Shown: positions 1-10,667 of the stretch, piece after piece | Position numbering within the stretch: the stretch's first letter is position 1 | Layout: the number at the start of each line of letters is the position of its first letter | From: Oscarella lobularis | Taxonomy: Eukaryota > Porifera > Homoscleromorpha > Homosclerophorida > Oscarellidae | Assembly (NCBI RefSeq): GCF_947507565.1 | Contig: NC_089180.1 | Span: forward strand, 2,418,001-2,482,000 | Length of the DNA: 64,000 nt | Direction of reading: 5' to 3' | The notes under the pieces: generated by a model | The model's database searches: none | The model's input: the letters and a program-made list of their open reading frames with translations, nothing else | What the model was told of the DNA's origin: nothing | Made by a program: the position numbers and the translations under genes

Positions 1-262
1 CAAGAGACTTCAATTTAATACCGAAAAGCGCGAAAGCTAACAAAATCGCAGCCTGCCTGAAATCTTCCGCTTCCTTATGGCCCAAAGTCTGCACGCTTAG
101 ATTGAGAACGAATATGAGAGCGCATGTGTTTGGGGACGCTCAATCCGGCGCCTACGCAGATCTTCTCATGCAAATCAGAAACGGCGAAATCGCGATCGAC
201 CCGCAAGATGGCCTCATCAAACATTCCGTCAAGGAGTTACCATATGGTCAACATTCTATATA
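1..262 (+). pseudogene. Helitron PIF1-like helicase, C-terminal fragment
   Basis: The frame reads through the window start and contains LWPKVCTLRLRTNMRAHVF followed by GDAQSGAYADLL and RNGEIAID. The same block occurs in the large Helitron helicase at 51.4-51.6 kb (WPKVRTMRLTRNMRVHLYGD), which identifies it. In intact Helitrons this lies between helicase motifs III and V of the SF1B helicase that unwinds DNA during rolling-circle transposition. Only about 85 residues are present. The frame decays near 255, where a foldback-element end begins. The sequence has diverged too far from the 51-kb copy to be a recent duplicate. The upstream part may lie outside the window. Confidence 0.8.
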
Positions 263-264
263 TC

Positions 265-381
265 GTTCCCCCGGAATCCGGGGGTAGCGGCACACAAGAA
301 GATAAAAAAAGTTCTCCAGACCCTTTCCCCTTGGTGAGAGTTAATATCACCAAGGAGGAAGGGTCTGGCTACGCGAGACTA
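265..381. mobile_element. Solo end of a hairpin-bearing foldback element
   Basis: Read on the minus strand from 381 it starts TAGTCTCGCGTAGCCAGAC, like the ends at 3028, 19997 and 28213. Inside is a second inverted repeat: CCAGACCCTTTCCCC near 317-331 pairs with GGAAGGGTCTGG near 357-368. Only one end is present, so this is a truncated copy or solo terminus. Confidence 0.65.
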
Positions 382-3027
382 ACGTAAGCTAATGTTTCTA
401 AGTAAAGATTGGTGCCAAACTGGTCACTTGGGGCTAGTGCATCAATCTTTGCTGCAAATTTTCCAATACGTACTCCTGCACATAAATATCGACGTCTGGA
501 ATTTGAATTCTGTTTTCCTTTTCTTCTTCGTTTTCTGGTTAGGCATTGGGACGGGCTGTTCTCTTGTGTAGATAACGACCGAGAGGCTATCCTCTTTCTT
601 GGGGAATTGTGTATCAAATGATACTGAAAGTGTTAGCAAACACCTAAATACTCAAAATTGATAAAACACGAAGTATGACTATGTACAAATAAAAAGCTAA
701 AAATATTTCAATACACTGCAAAGGATAAAAATTAAAAACAAACATTTAGTACACTCTACAGAAGATCGTTTCCCAGATTTTATCCGCATCGTTTTGACAG
801 TCTATCAACTCGGGGTTCAAAGCCTCGGAAGCCTTCTTGGCCGCACTTACCAAAAGACCTGAAACGTTGTGCAATCGATTGATTTTTTTTTCTATCAGGC
901 GTACTTTCAGTGGACATTTGAACAACCCAAGGAGACGGATCTCCAGGTTTGGACAGTTCACATAAGAGGTCAAATTAATTGTACGTTTTTGCTGAAAATA
1001 AGCCATCTAACGTAATTAGGCAGTGCGATGCAAATAGGCTTTTAAAATTGGAGTAAAAAGAATCAAATAGCGCACTGAGGGCGTTTGGAAATCACATGAT
1101 AGATCACAAAACTATCATTATCTTGTAACTCTCCCAAGAGAAACACTAACTTCAGCGAGGCTTCAAACGACCAAGTCTTGCTCTTCAAAGAAACAATCTC
1201 AAACTCATTTTACTTATACGAGAAATCTGAAATGTATCAAAAATAAGCAGTTTGTTTCTGAACAATCTATTCTTCTCTAACGATTTTCATTGCTCCACAA
1301 CTCCTTCGCCTTTTGCGGCGCACTCAACGGCGTAACACTCGTTCTAGACTGACTAAAATTCGGAAATTTGGACCCGGATTGCTTACCAAGTTTACTGTTT
1401 TTGGATAACAAAATTGCGCCAATTGCGCATGCTCACTTTTGTGTTCTGTAATACATATTTGCGAGATTTTTCATGCACACATTTTAGGCGATTTTGTCGC
1501 TACTATCAATTACCACGTTTTCAAAATCTGAAAAATTAGCTTGTCACTAACAATTTGGTAAATAAAAATCAAAGTTAAACGGAGGTAAAAGTAGGTACAC
1601 TGTACTGATTGTTTAGAGTGCAGCTGATAAACGACAGCGGGTAATCAAAAAGGTACTGTACAGTAATTTATTCTGATAAATAATTTTTAGAAATATACTG
1701 CGTGCTTCCATACATTGTCCATGTCTTCCTCGCAATAATAGCGCAGGTCGTCGTTTGATTCATCATGATTACGCTCGAGTTTATTCAAGCCCACTTCTAC
1801 GCTTTAAACTTGAGGTCCTCAGTGCTCATAATCGAGACCTGCCCGTATTATCCGCAACGATAGTAGGAAGATCCGTCTCTGTTTAAAACGTAGTCACTGC
1901 GCAATTGCAAGATTGACGCATTCAAAGACCTGCCTGTCAAACGAAAAGACTCAACGACACCTTCTCTCTTGCTGTCGTCGCCCACAACGGCGACGGGGTC
2001 CGTTCCGGCGACGTTTGCCTGCGTCGCGTCTTCGCTCTCTTTGTTTTGCCTTTCGGCATCCCTTCTCTTCGATTTTCCTGGTCGCTCTCTGTCGATCCCG
2101 GACTGGCTCCCCAAATTGTTACGATTTCCCGTCCGTAGGTCGTCGTAACTCGGGTGATCGAGTGGTCGTCGTAGGATGTAACTCTTTATTCCCAGACAAC
2201 GAGGTCTCTCTCACGCCACACCCACTTAACTAAACCCCGTATCCGAATTAACACAAATCGTGCAAGCAAATCCCAACAATTTTCATTGGAGTTTCATCTT
2301 ATTAACAGACTTCTCTGTTCACCATACTCTTTTATCTTAGCTTCTAGATTTGGTCCTAATTCGCGTACAGAAGTATAGTGTGTGAAGACTGCACTACTGT
2401 AAGGTAGCCATGTCTAACAGTGCGAGTTTGTAGTAAGCTGAGAGAGTTTTCTCAGCAATGAATCGAATAATGACGCCCATTCGAAACCGATTGAAGAGCG
2501 AAACATTGGATAACTTACTCCGAAAATCGATGAATGGCCCCCAGCGTCAAATTGGAATCATGTTCCAACAGCACTACTCTGGCAGTCGCAGGGTAACAGA
2601 CGAATAAGGTTGGCAATAGGTTCGAGATACTTTGGCGATTTCACTGAGGGCTCCTCCAGCGGAGAGCGACTAGTGGCTGCTAGGACTCAGGAGTACTTTA
2701 CTATATGTATGTTGAGTCTTTTTGTAATGCATGATACTTTGTCGTTTCTTCCCTTCTCACGGCGTACCACGAGTCCACAACCACGACTAGTAAACGCGAC
2801 AGTTGGACTGGAGCTAGCCTCTTTCGACGGAGTGGAGAATTCCTAAAATTTTTACTGAGCGGGTGGATAAAATCTCACACAAGTGGAGTGAATCCACCCG
2901 CTAGGAGCCTAGCGAGAACCTTGGTCGATATCACATGCTCTACTAATACATGCGCTTTGCTCTAATACAGTACTAGATGTGCATTAATTAAGTGAGCGAG
3001 AAGCTGTATTTAATGATTCTCCTTTTC
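382..3027. other. 2.6 kb with no recognisable gene
   Basis: Only short open frames on both strands, none with a recognisable domain. A short inverted pair occurs near 2858-2903 (GCGGGTGGAT against ATCCACCCGC). Confidence 0.5.
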
Positions 3028-3747
3028 TAGCCTCGCGTAGCCAGGCCCCTCCTCCCTGATCTCCCGTATAAACACGGGGGAGAGAAGGGCCTGGTACTTC
3101 TAAGGTGTGAAAGGTCACGTGGGAACCCCCTTTGGTGGCAGCGGTCAGTCATGTGCTTCTTTAAATACTTGTCTTAACACCAGGGTAGTATCGCCCTCGT
3201 GCACTCGTGCTTAGGTCTCGTGCAGGACCCTGGCTCTTGTGCTTCTCTTCGCTAGCGCACTTCGCTTGCAGGACCGCGTCTATCAAAATAGAGTTGCCAC
3301 TGGGAACCTTTGCTTGCGACGTACCATAGAAGGACTTTTAGCTCCCGCACTTTCGTTTAGGGCAGTTAGATGCCATCATGAGCATAGCGAGGGTGGTAGT
3401 GGAACGTAATGTTCTCGCAGCCTACATGACACCGAAAAGAGGACACCATGTTGAAAAGAGACAACTGCGAATCTGCCTACCAAGCGACACGATCTTTGTA
3501 AAAACCTGTTCGGTGAGTGCGCTAGCGAAGAGAAGCACGGGAGCCAGGGTCCTGCACGAGACGTGAGCACGAGTGCACGAGAGCGATACTACCTTGGTGT
3601 TAAGACAAGTGTTTAAAGAAGCACATGACTGACCGCTGTTTCCAAAGGGGTCCCACGTGACCTTTTCGCACCTTAGAAGTACCAGGCCCTCCTCCCCTAC
3701 CGTGTTTATACGGAAGATCAGGGAGAAGGGACTGGATTGCGAGGCTA
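3028..3747. mobile_element. Foldback element with about 229-bp inverted arms
   Basis: The left arm (3028 to about 3256) starts TAGCCTCGCGTAGCCAGGC and the right arm (about 3519-3747) is its near-exact reverse complement. Both contain CTTCTCTTCGCTAGCGC at the inner boundary and a nested hairpin (CCAGGCCC against GGGCCTGG) at the outer end. The 262-bp centre has no recognisable gene. No target duplication is visible in the nine flanking bases on each side. The ends match the family whose copy at 28213-28784 has a 9-bp duplication. Confidence 0.8.
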
Positions 3748-3781
3748 GCTGAACTATTCTTTCAAGTCGTGGTTTACCGTC

Positions 3782-4052
3782 ATGGAATCTGTGAAAGACG
3801 CCCAAGAACAGCAATCGTCTTCAAAGGCGCCGGCTACTCCTCCTCCTCACGTCCACTCGTCACCTGATCCGCCTTTGTCTCCTTGCGAATCTTTGGCTGG
3901 ATTTTCGCTGCCGGCAAAATTTCCAACAGTAGTGGAAGTAGCTCTAGAGAAGAAACAGTACCTCGTTGGAAAAGAGTGCGACCAGTTTGTGCAGACTATT
4001 GCACATGCAATGCTAGCGAAAACGAAATACCCCACGGCTGGCGACTACGAAA
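3782..4052 (+). pseudogene. Possible first exon of a repetitive SAMD3-like gene, truncated
   Basis: ATG at 3782 opens a frame of about 90 residues: a Ser/Pro-rich head (PATPPPHVHSSPDPP), then LPAKFPTVVEVALEKK and AHAMLAKTKYPTAGDYE. The 'F-P-x-V-V-E...TKYPT' pattern resembles the N-terminal module of uncharacterised SAMD3-like proteins common in fish and marine invertebrates; that assignment is from memory of the family and is weak. After GDYE the similarity stops, and a Gypsy RNase H remnant starts within 60 bases. The ATG lies 34 bases outside the 3028-3747 foldback element, which could therefore influence its promoter. Confidence 0.35.
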
Positions 4053-4109
4053 TACAGTGTAGTTGCACATTGCATCATTACAACTTATCCATTCTTGAGC
4101 TAACCAATA

Positions 4110-4655
4110 CTCAAAACTGTCAGAGATCCCACCGGACGATTGGCGCTCTGGCTGATGACTCTGAGCGAATATCAGTGGGAAGTGGTGCACAAGTCGGGCA
4201 AGGAGCACGCAAACGCCGATGCCCCATCGAGGCAGCCGGTCGACTCGACGGCTGGTTCAACAGCCAAAAGAGACGGAACGCATAGGTTGGAGGAGCTGTT
4301 GCCGCCTATCGAGAACGAGAGGTCTATGCCGACGCTTGCAGCCGTCGGCATTCAGCCGAGGTGGCCGCCGAGCGAGCTGGCTTATTGGCCGTGTCCGAGA
4401 GTTACTCCGTGAAGACCAAACACCGAACCGCAGAAATTGGAAAGCTACGTCGCAGGAGCGCCGATTACTCCAGGTGTGGGACTCACTCGTTCTGCGCGAC
4501 GACGTCGTCTTTAGACGAGTCGAATTGCGTACGGGAGCCAAAGTCAAAATAAAACGAGTACTGGTGGTGCCGCGAACGATGATTCAACAGATCCTGTAGG
4601 ATGCGCACGACGTTGTCGGGGATTTGGGCGAGGAAAAGGTGCTTAATAAGATCGG
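4110..4655 (+). pseudogene. Gypsy pol remnant: RNase H end to integrase zinc-binding region
   Basis: The frame contains TGRLALWLMTLSEYQWEVV followed by HKSGKEHANADAPSRQP, the usual end of the Gypsy RNase H domain (V-H-x-x-G-x-x-N-x-x-A-D-x-x-S-R). About 60 residues on, the frame shifts; a second frame has a DSLVLRDDVVFRR-like segment and, after a stop at about 4599, DAHDVVGDLGEEKVLNKI. The latter resembles the His-containing start of the integrase zinc-binding domain. No catalytic integrase core is present. It is truncated at both ends and cannot be active. Confidence 0.75.
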
Positions 4656-4914
4656 AGAGAAAAAGTGGCGATTTTTTGGCTGAAAACGCTGCCATCGCCT
4701 CGAGAATTCGTAAAAACGCGAAATGAACCACCTTAAAGTGTGCTGGCAGAAATGACGACCGGTTGATCGAAGTGGAACACCGACCGAATATGAAGAGAAA
4801 CTGACATCTAGAAAAGTAAAAGCCGGCAGAATTAGGAGACGGACTGCACCACAAACCGGGAAAAATTATTAAAAGCCGGCTCTAAAGTTGAAAACGGCTG
4901 AAATGAAAACACTA

Positions 4915-5393
4915 TTTGCGCATTTATGCCCGGCCAATAGAAGCTTTCTCTGGCTCGTCTCAAGCATCCTTTAATGTCGAGATGCGTGCTCTGAAGTAGC
5001 TGCATCATTTCTGCTTTAATTAAGGCATACTGGTACCACGGTTCGGTCATCTTTGTATACCCGTCCTTTCTTCAGGAACATGGTGTTTTGTTGGCTGTGA
5101 TACGGCTTTGCGAGCTGAGGTACGTATGCTATTCCTTCCGGCCAGCCTCGCTGCAACATCATTGTAACACTCTGCAGTTCCGCATCCTGTCTTGCTGCCT
5201 GCCTCACTCGTTTCAGCTTAACAATTTCTAAAAGGCAGTTTTCTTCTGTATCGACTTCTTCCAGATTCATACACGTTTCGGTTTGCCACGATGACGTGCG
5301 TTCTGGCGTCTCCAAGTGAGCTCTGGATAGGGTATCAGCAACATGCATTTGTTCACTTTTCTTATACTGTATGTTCAAATCCTTCTCCCGTCC
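4915..5393 (-). pseudogene. Gypsy pol remnant: RNase H end and integrase zinc-binding region
   Basis: On the minus strand, NIQYKKSEQMHVADTLSRA gives the RNase H terminus (V-A-D-x-L-S-R). It is followed by a linker of about 95 residues and, in a second frame, MMQLLQSTHLDIKGCLRRA then RESFYWPGI. This is the 'H...G...K...A...FYWPG' block preceding the integrase core. The same block occurs at 13.17-13.25 kb, so both remnants come from one subfamily. A frameshift near 5050 separates the halves. Confidence 0.8.
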
Positions 5394-5682
5394 ACCGACA
5401 CAAAATCGGCATTACCCATTTTATAGCCTTGGCCCAGCGCTGCGGCCGTAATTGAGCAGTCGTTGCTCGTCCTAAAGCACGACTTCTCGAATGCGTTCGG
5501 TATCCGACCTTCTAGCTCTTTCGTACGAGAAAAGACGAATAGACGTGCAGCGAACCCCCGATAGGAACCGCGACACGCGCAGGGGACGGATGGTCACCTA
5601 GATTCTACGATCGCTAGCCAACACAAACCGGACTGCTCGCAAGCACTGCAAACCTGATCAGTTGTCTTTTTGATAGGGCAGG
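5394..5682. other. No gene recognised
   Basis: GC-rich stretch between two retroelement and nuclease remnants. I looked for rRNA, tRNA or snRNA signatures and found none that I could support. Confidence 0.4.
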
Positions 5683-5932
5683 CAGGTCAATGGCAAGTGA
5701 CGTCTTCAAAGTTTGGATGTATTTGTAACAGGCCTAATCGTCGAGGAGGGTATCTTGCCATTATGGTAAAGGAAATCCTAGGCGATTACAAAAATGTCAA
5801 CAGTACCTCTCTGCATTATGGACGAGATACCGAAGGCGTTGCACGTCTTGTTTATGAAAGCGTCACTGGCAACATTGTCGAAGAGTCCGGCCATGTACAT
5901 CTGACCCACACTTTTTTGGAAGCAAGATAAAA
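5683..5932 (+). pseudogene. YqaJ-type exonuclease fragment
   Basis: The frame has TSSKFGCICNRPNRRGG, then LHYGRDTEGVARLVYESVT and a Gly-x-x-His segment. It fits the YqaJ nuclease fold: an 'S-x-F-G-x-I' helix, 'Y-G-x-x-x-E-x-x-A' with the conserved Glu changed (DTEG), and the strand before the usual SPDG motif. The SPDG and E-x-K catalytic residues are missing because the frame ends after FLEAR. YqaJ proteins are lambda-exonuclease-like recombination nucleases; multicopy versions occur in mobile DNA of marine invertebrates. About 80 residues survive of the usual 150 or more. Confidence 0.6.
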
Positions 5933-6267
5933 TAATATTTAGCGTAATAAATACAATATTCTGTCTAATAATATACCAAAAAATTATTTTTTGTTAGGAC
6001 GGCTTGCTTGAGATTAAATGTTTTTAATCAATCCAAGATGCTACGCCAGAAGACGCTGCGCGAGAAGTGGCGACCTTCTTTTTTAGAGTAGTCGACGACC
6101 GAATGAGTCAAAAACGGAGTCACGATTACTTTTATCAAACAGAAGGTCAGCTTATGGTGACACAAGAATACGCTCGCCACGGATTTCTGCATACTGGCTA
6201 CTTGACAATTTCTTAATGTATACAGTTTTTATTTAGCCTATGTCGCTTCTCGTTATACTGTAGCATG

Positions 6268-7875
6268 CCGTATTCCCTCACATAAAAGCGCATGCGCTTA
6301 TAAGAGAGATAGTGCCTTATTCCAGTTTTTGTAATTACCTGTGTTTATTTCACTTAGGGGCGCATGTGCTAAAAGAACATTTTTAATTTGCTTTTTTTTA
6401 CGGAGACAACTGCCACATCGAAACCAAAAGTTTCTATCTTTGAAAGTGCGTCTAATCATCTTCAGATTCGGTCAGAGTTTCGACTTCCAAGTCGCTTTCT
6501 GACTCTGAGCTTTCACTGCTCTCTTCGTCTGGTTCTTGTCCAGCAATGATTTCCTGAAGGCGATGATGATAAACAGGATTCTATTCTTCTGGCGCCTTTA
6601 CAATGCCACAATGCACAAACGACCTTGCTACGATGTCGCTGTCCAAGTCCTTCCAACACTCTTCAACCCACTCGGTGACTTGCTTGTAGGATGCGGACCT
6701 CCTGTTTCCGGCTCTTGTGTATTCTTTTTTGCCTTCAACGAGCCACGTCTTCCATTTCCTTCTCATAGCATCTTTCAAGGGTTTATTCCATGACACGCTG
6801 GAGAATTGGTGTCATGCCAGGTGGAACGAACACGGCCTTTGTTTGATGCTGTTGTGACATAGCTGAGAGAACATCGCGATGGAGGTGACTAGCATGACGG
6901 TCTAGTATCAGAAGTGCAGGAGAACGAAATATTCGGCGTCTCCAGACATTTTCAAGCCAGAAAAGAAGAAGTTCTGTTGTCATAGACCCATCTTTAGTAA
7001 CTTGGACAACCACGCCAGCAGGAAATTGAACTTTAGGAATTCTTTTTAGTCCCTTGAAGATGATCATTGGAGGAAGTTTGCTACCATCAGAAAAGGCAGC
7101 GAGCACGATAGTGTAGCGCAGTGGTTTTTGATGCGACCGTTTTAACCCCTCGAAAATCAATGGTGCGGTTTGCTGGCATGTCAAACCAGAGTGGCGTTTT
7201 ATCAAAGTTTGCAATGCCGTAGAGGGGGTAGTTTTTTCTGCGTAGGCTTTACCGCACTCTTCTATAAAACTCACTGAAAGTTATTAGGAGGAACTTTCTG
7301 CCGTTGTGAGGTAACAACGCGGGAACAGAGTTCGTTTCGCTTGAGGAAATGGTCAAGCAATCCCTTAGATGCTTTAAATTGTCCGTCCGCTGAGTTACCT
7401 TTGATTTCTTCAAACAATTCTATTGCCTTTTTTTGCACAAAAGAGCCGTCTACTGTGATTCGATCGTCTCGACACTTTTTGATCCATTCAACCAAGGCAG
7501 TCTCGACATCAGGAAATTTGCAAGCGGTTGAACTTGAACGAGATAGGCGTCTTCGCTTCCTTGTAGACGTATCACGCGATTTAGCAGCGTCAAACAAACT
7601 TTTTTTCTGCTGATTCCATCGCTGGACAACACGGCGATGCACGCCGTGCTCTTTTGCCGTTTTCGACACGTTTCCTCTATTTGCTTCTAGCGAAAGAATG
7701 ACCCTTCTCTTGAATTCGAGCGAGTACGAGCGACTATGCATTGCGGAGTTGAAGATGGCTCGCGGAAGCAGATTGTCTCCCGCCTAAAAGCGCATGCGCC
7801 TCTACCCGAGATACAAGCGCATGCGCTTACGAAATTCGCATATAAGCACATTCGCTTTTATGTGAGGGAATACGG
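6268..7875 (-). mobile_element. pogo/Tigger-type DNA transposon with TIRs
   Basis: The left end (6268, CCGTATTCCCTCACATAAAA) is repeated inverted at the right end (7853-7875). Both are followed inward by AAGCGCATGCGCTT-like motifs: one copy near 6286-6299, several near 7785-7862. The right flank starts with TA; the left flank has TG, perhaps a mutated TA duplication. The element is about 1.6 kb, usual for a compact pogo element, and encloses a minus-strand transposase. The subterminal motifs are probable transposase binding sites by analogy. Confidence 0.8.
6581..7741 (-). pseudogene. pogo-like DDE transposase, three frames
   Basis: The N-terminal 156 residues (7741-7271) hold a Psq/CENP-B-like helix-turn-helix (SYSLEFKRRVILSLEANRG... 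RVVQRWNQQKK) and the second DNA-binding block (VEWIKKCRDDRITVDGSFV). The next frame (7274-6783) starts the catalytic domain: FSDGSKLPPMIIFKG, GVVVQVTKDGSM, LLILDRHASHLH (second Asp of the DDE triad) and FVPPGMTPILQ. The end of the catalytic region, WNKPLKDAMRRKW, lies in a third frame (6796-6581). The join near 7271-7274 and the shift near 6790 break it. The first Asp region at the junction is damaged. It is not functional as read. Confidence 0.85.
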
Positions 7876-8242
7876 TACTACATGTACTGGTACTTTAAAC
7901 ACTCATACGCTTTCTTCGTCAATCGCGCTGTCTTGCACCGCCACCGTCAATTTGCAGCAATCGGATGCAGCCAATTATGCCAAAGCATGCAAAGGCTCGG
8001 CATGCAGCGTCATCGTGCAAAAGGCCGACTGGGAAACCGCTCCAGCTTAAAGGCGTCAGCGAAGGAGTAGGCGAGCGGGGACAGTAGGAATGGGCACGTG
8101 AAAATTCGCTCCATCCTTGATAAGGGCTAACAATGATATGACGCTGACGCGAATTCTGACTGCGACATCACGCAATTAATTCCGCGATGACCGGAGTACG
8201 TGTCTTTCATTACTAAAATGAAGCGTATCACTTTTTCTTTAG
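7876..8242. other. Spacer between pogo element and MULE gene
   Basis: No gene recognised. The end at 8232-8242 is a pyrimidine tract plus AG that could be the splice acceptor for the MULE transposase. Confidence 0.4.
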
Positions 8243-8624
8243 GTATTCAATAAGTCTGCCTTAGCTGCTGTTTCTCGCTATAGAAACAAGCATGATTTAG
8301 CTGCGGAAGAAATTGCTGACGTAAGGGTGTCATTTGATGGAACCTGGTCAAAGAGAGGCCATTCATCCCACTACGGCTTGCAAGCCGTTATTTTGCCTGA
8401 CGTGGGTGGCGTAATCGATTTTAACACATTCTTGACCTTCTGCAAGTCGTGCGAGCGACTTGAAAAAGAGTACAGTGTACCCGGACAAAAGCTCCATAGA
8501 GTACGCCACTGCAGCAGAAACGCACGCGCCAAACTGTCAAAAATTTTGTCGTGTCATTAAATGCGATGGAATCCAGAGGCGCTCTCGTCTTGTGGCCGAG
8601 ATCACTGCCCAAGCATAATCTGAG

Positions 8625-8671
8625 GTAATAATCATTTATCTCAAAATATTAATTTTATTCTGTCTTTATAG
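8625..8671 (+). other. 47-bp intron in the MULE gene
   Basis: GTAATA donor and TTTATAG acceptor. Splicing joins the Arg codon of HNL-R to YTKFIG in frame. Confidence 0.75.
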
Positions 8672-8732
8672 ATACACAAAATTCATCGGCAACGGTGACT
8701 CCAAATCCTTTGCCATTGTCTCAAACCCTCAA

Positions 8733-8778
8733 GTAAGAAAATAATAATGAAATATATAAGATGGTAAATGACTTTTAG
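8733..8778 (+). other. 46-bp intron in the MULE gene
   Basis: GTAAGA donor and CTTTTAG acceptor, phase 0. It joins SNPQ to TYGDEHP. Confidence 0.75.
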
Positions 8779-8942
8779 ACCTATGGAGATGAGCATCCGG
8801 TGGTGAAGGAGGATTGCATAGGTCACGTGCAGAAAAGAATAGGCAATGCTTTGCGCTGGAAAAAGGAAAATAGTCGCTTTGTATGTGAAGATGGGAAAAA
8901 AGTAGGAGGGCACAATCGCTTGACAGATGAGACAATAGACAG

Positions 8943-8993
8943 GTAAAGCACGCATTCTGATAGCAGAAAACTGTATACTGTAACTCTTTTCAG
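8943..8993 (+). other. 51-bp intron in the MULE gene
   Basis: GTAAAG donor and CTCTTTTCAG acceptor. It joins TDETID to RIQNFYGRA in frame. Confidence 0.75.
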
Positions 8994-9837
8994 GATTCAA
9001 AACTTTTACGGTCGCGCTATCAGGAGAAACGTTGGCGACGTAGAGACCATGTCAAAGCAATCCTCTGGCACATGTGCCCACCGTGCACCGGAGAAGAAGT
9101 CGCTTCTTGGGCGGAGAAATCAGAAAGTCTTCTCGGCGAGGGAAGAGACGTTCTCCATTTTCAGCATGGCAATTGCCCCAAGAACGAAAAAGAGAGGCAT
9201 CAATTCTGTTCGCCTGGAGCGCAATCTTGGTGCAAATGGAGGCAAGACGAGGCCAAGACAAAGCGATCATAACTACGAACCGGTCTACAACGCCAAAGCA
9301 AGCTGCAGATTGCCACACATCTTTTTCCATGCACTAGGACAAATATTTGATAAAATGGCGGATGAGACGTTGCTGAGCCAATGCGAGAACGGACTAACGC
9401 AAAACGCGGTAAAGCACAACCAAATTATCGTATTTACACCTATTCTCCTACTCTAGAACGTGGCTTTCCATGGCGTGCTGTGGACCTTTTCACCAAAGGT
9501 GAAAAATAGAGGACATGTTTTGCCGCTATTGGCAGCAAAACTAGCAGCAACCTATTTCAATCATGGTGCTGCGGCATTCGAAAGGCTTTTGACCGTGAGC
9601 GGCGTTTCAGTCGGCCGGTACACTCGTCAAATATGAGTTGTGAATCTGATATAGAACTGGTAGTAACGGAAACACCAGACTTTTTGAATGACTATGAATA
9701 TATTTAATCCTTCCGTTGTCTCTCTCGACACACATCACAACATCTTTCGCATTGAATACTAATACTTCATCGAAATATGATACAGTATTCTCTTTTTTCT
9801 AATCTGTGAATATGTTTTTGTTTTAGTGATTCGTATT

Positions 9838-10625
9838 CGTGTTTGTCCGAGGTCGTTCTTAGGAATCTGTTGAGTTCTCCTTTTATGATGGCTCTTTTGC
9901 AGCGGTTTGGATGGCCAGAATAGTAGTTTAAGTAGACAAATTTGTTCGTCGGTTTGAAGTAAGTTTTATATCCAGGATATTGTATTCTTCAAATCTCTTT
10001 CTTTTGTATACTGTAGTGTCAAAGAAGACTGATGTCGTTTGGCTTATTTCAAAAATGAATTTAATGCTTTTACTGAAGTGATTCAGCTCTTCCAGGAACA
10101 GACTTAGGTTGTTTTCGGTATAAGTCCATACCATGAAAATGTCATTTTTGTATCTTTTTCACACATGAGGTTTCTTTGTTTGGGTTGTCATAATTTTATC
10201 TTCAAAGTCACCCATGAAGATATTGGCAAGTCAAGGAGGACAGGGCGTCGAAATCAGGCTGAAAAGCGCGTCGAATCGACAAACTACAACGTATTGTCCC
10301 CACTTTACCGAGTTTCGTTAAGGACAGCGAACACTTTTGCAAAATTATCGAGGAGACCCTCATCCCGGACAACGCGTTACTCGTGGCGTTGAAAGTAGAA
10401 TCTCTGTATTCAAGCATCCCACAAGTCTTGGTTCCCATTGCAGTGCCGTGTTTTTGTAGATATGTTTGGCCGTTAAATAAAAAGCAATTGCCTTTTAAAA
10501 TGGAGCTCAGAAAAGTTTCTACAATAACCGGTGCGTTATTATTGGTTTCATAATATCTTTCTGTTGCATTTTTACAGGCCTTTATAGTCTCTACTGGCCA
10601 TGGCGTTGAACCAGTCAACCAAACG
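9838..10625 (-). pseudogene. Penelope-like reverse transcriptase with inverted internal block
   Basis: On the minus strand, 10625-10430 reads VETFLSSILKGNCFLFNG then YLQKHGTAMGTK, the Penelope RT segment ending at GTAMGTK. On the same strand, 10227 downward reads ANIFMGDFEDKIM and then NDIFMVWTYTENNLSLFLEE (the Y-x-D-D box region has NDIF) and IKFIFEISQTTSVFFDTTV. Normally GTAMGTK runs straight into MAPxYANIFMG. Here about 200 bp between them is in the opposite orientation (separate entry). A stop at about 10160 and loss of the first catalytic Asp make it inactive. Confidence 0.75.
10228..10426 (+). pseudogene. Inverted piece of the Penelope RT (RT1-RT2 region)
   Basis: The plus strand reads RRIDKLQRIVPTLPSFVKDS, EHFCKIIEETLIPDNAL and LVALKVESLYSSIP, the RT region that should precede the minus-strand pieces on either side (family motif DVxSLYTNIP, Asp here replaced by Lys). 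It sits between GTAMGTK and ANIFMG of the opposite strand, so part of the 5' half has been inverted and placed inside the 3' half. Confidence 0.7.
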
Positions 10626-10667
10626 CCTATGGTGAGACTTCGTTGTTATCTGTGGTTTGATTTCTTA

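Larger units (their letters stand above)
8243..9636 (+). pseudogene. Mutator-like transposase with mini-introns
   Basis: The exons read VRVSFDGTWSKRGHSSHYG (first catalytic Asp), CKSCERLEKEY, then NAMESRGALVLWPRSL, YTKFIGNGDSK (G-x-G-D-S), EDCIGHVQKRIGNALRW and, later, FCSPGAQSWCKWRQDEA. They end with GLTQNA, FHGVLWTFSPK and YFNHGAAAFERLL. This order matches the PF20700-type Mutator transposases common in animals. Introns 8625-8671, 8733-8778 and 8943-8993 have GT...AG ends, and removing them keeps the frame. A possible earlier exon would end before the AG at 8241-8242. Frameshifts near 8520, 9045 and 9270 make this copy inactive. A family of this kind could mobilise the hairpin foldback elements in the window, since the one at 28213 has a 9-bp target duplication typical of MULEs. 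Confidence 0.8.

Noticed and set aside
1848..2233. Overlapping ORFs on both strands, Arg/Ser-rich
   Set aside because: No family likeness; they mirror each other and are probably compositional.
5394..5682. Possible structured RNA gene (rRNA, snRNA or tRNA)
   Set aside because: GC-rich, but no A/B boxes, Sm site or rRNA core sequence could be matched by eye.
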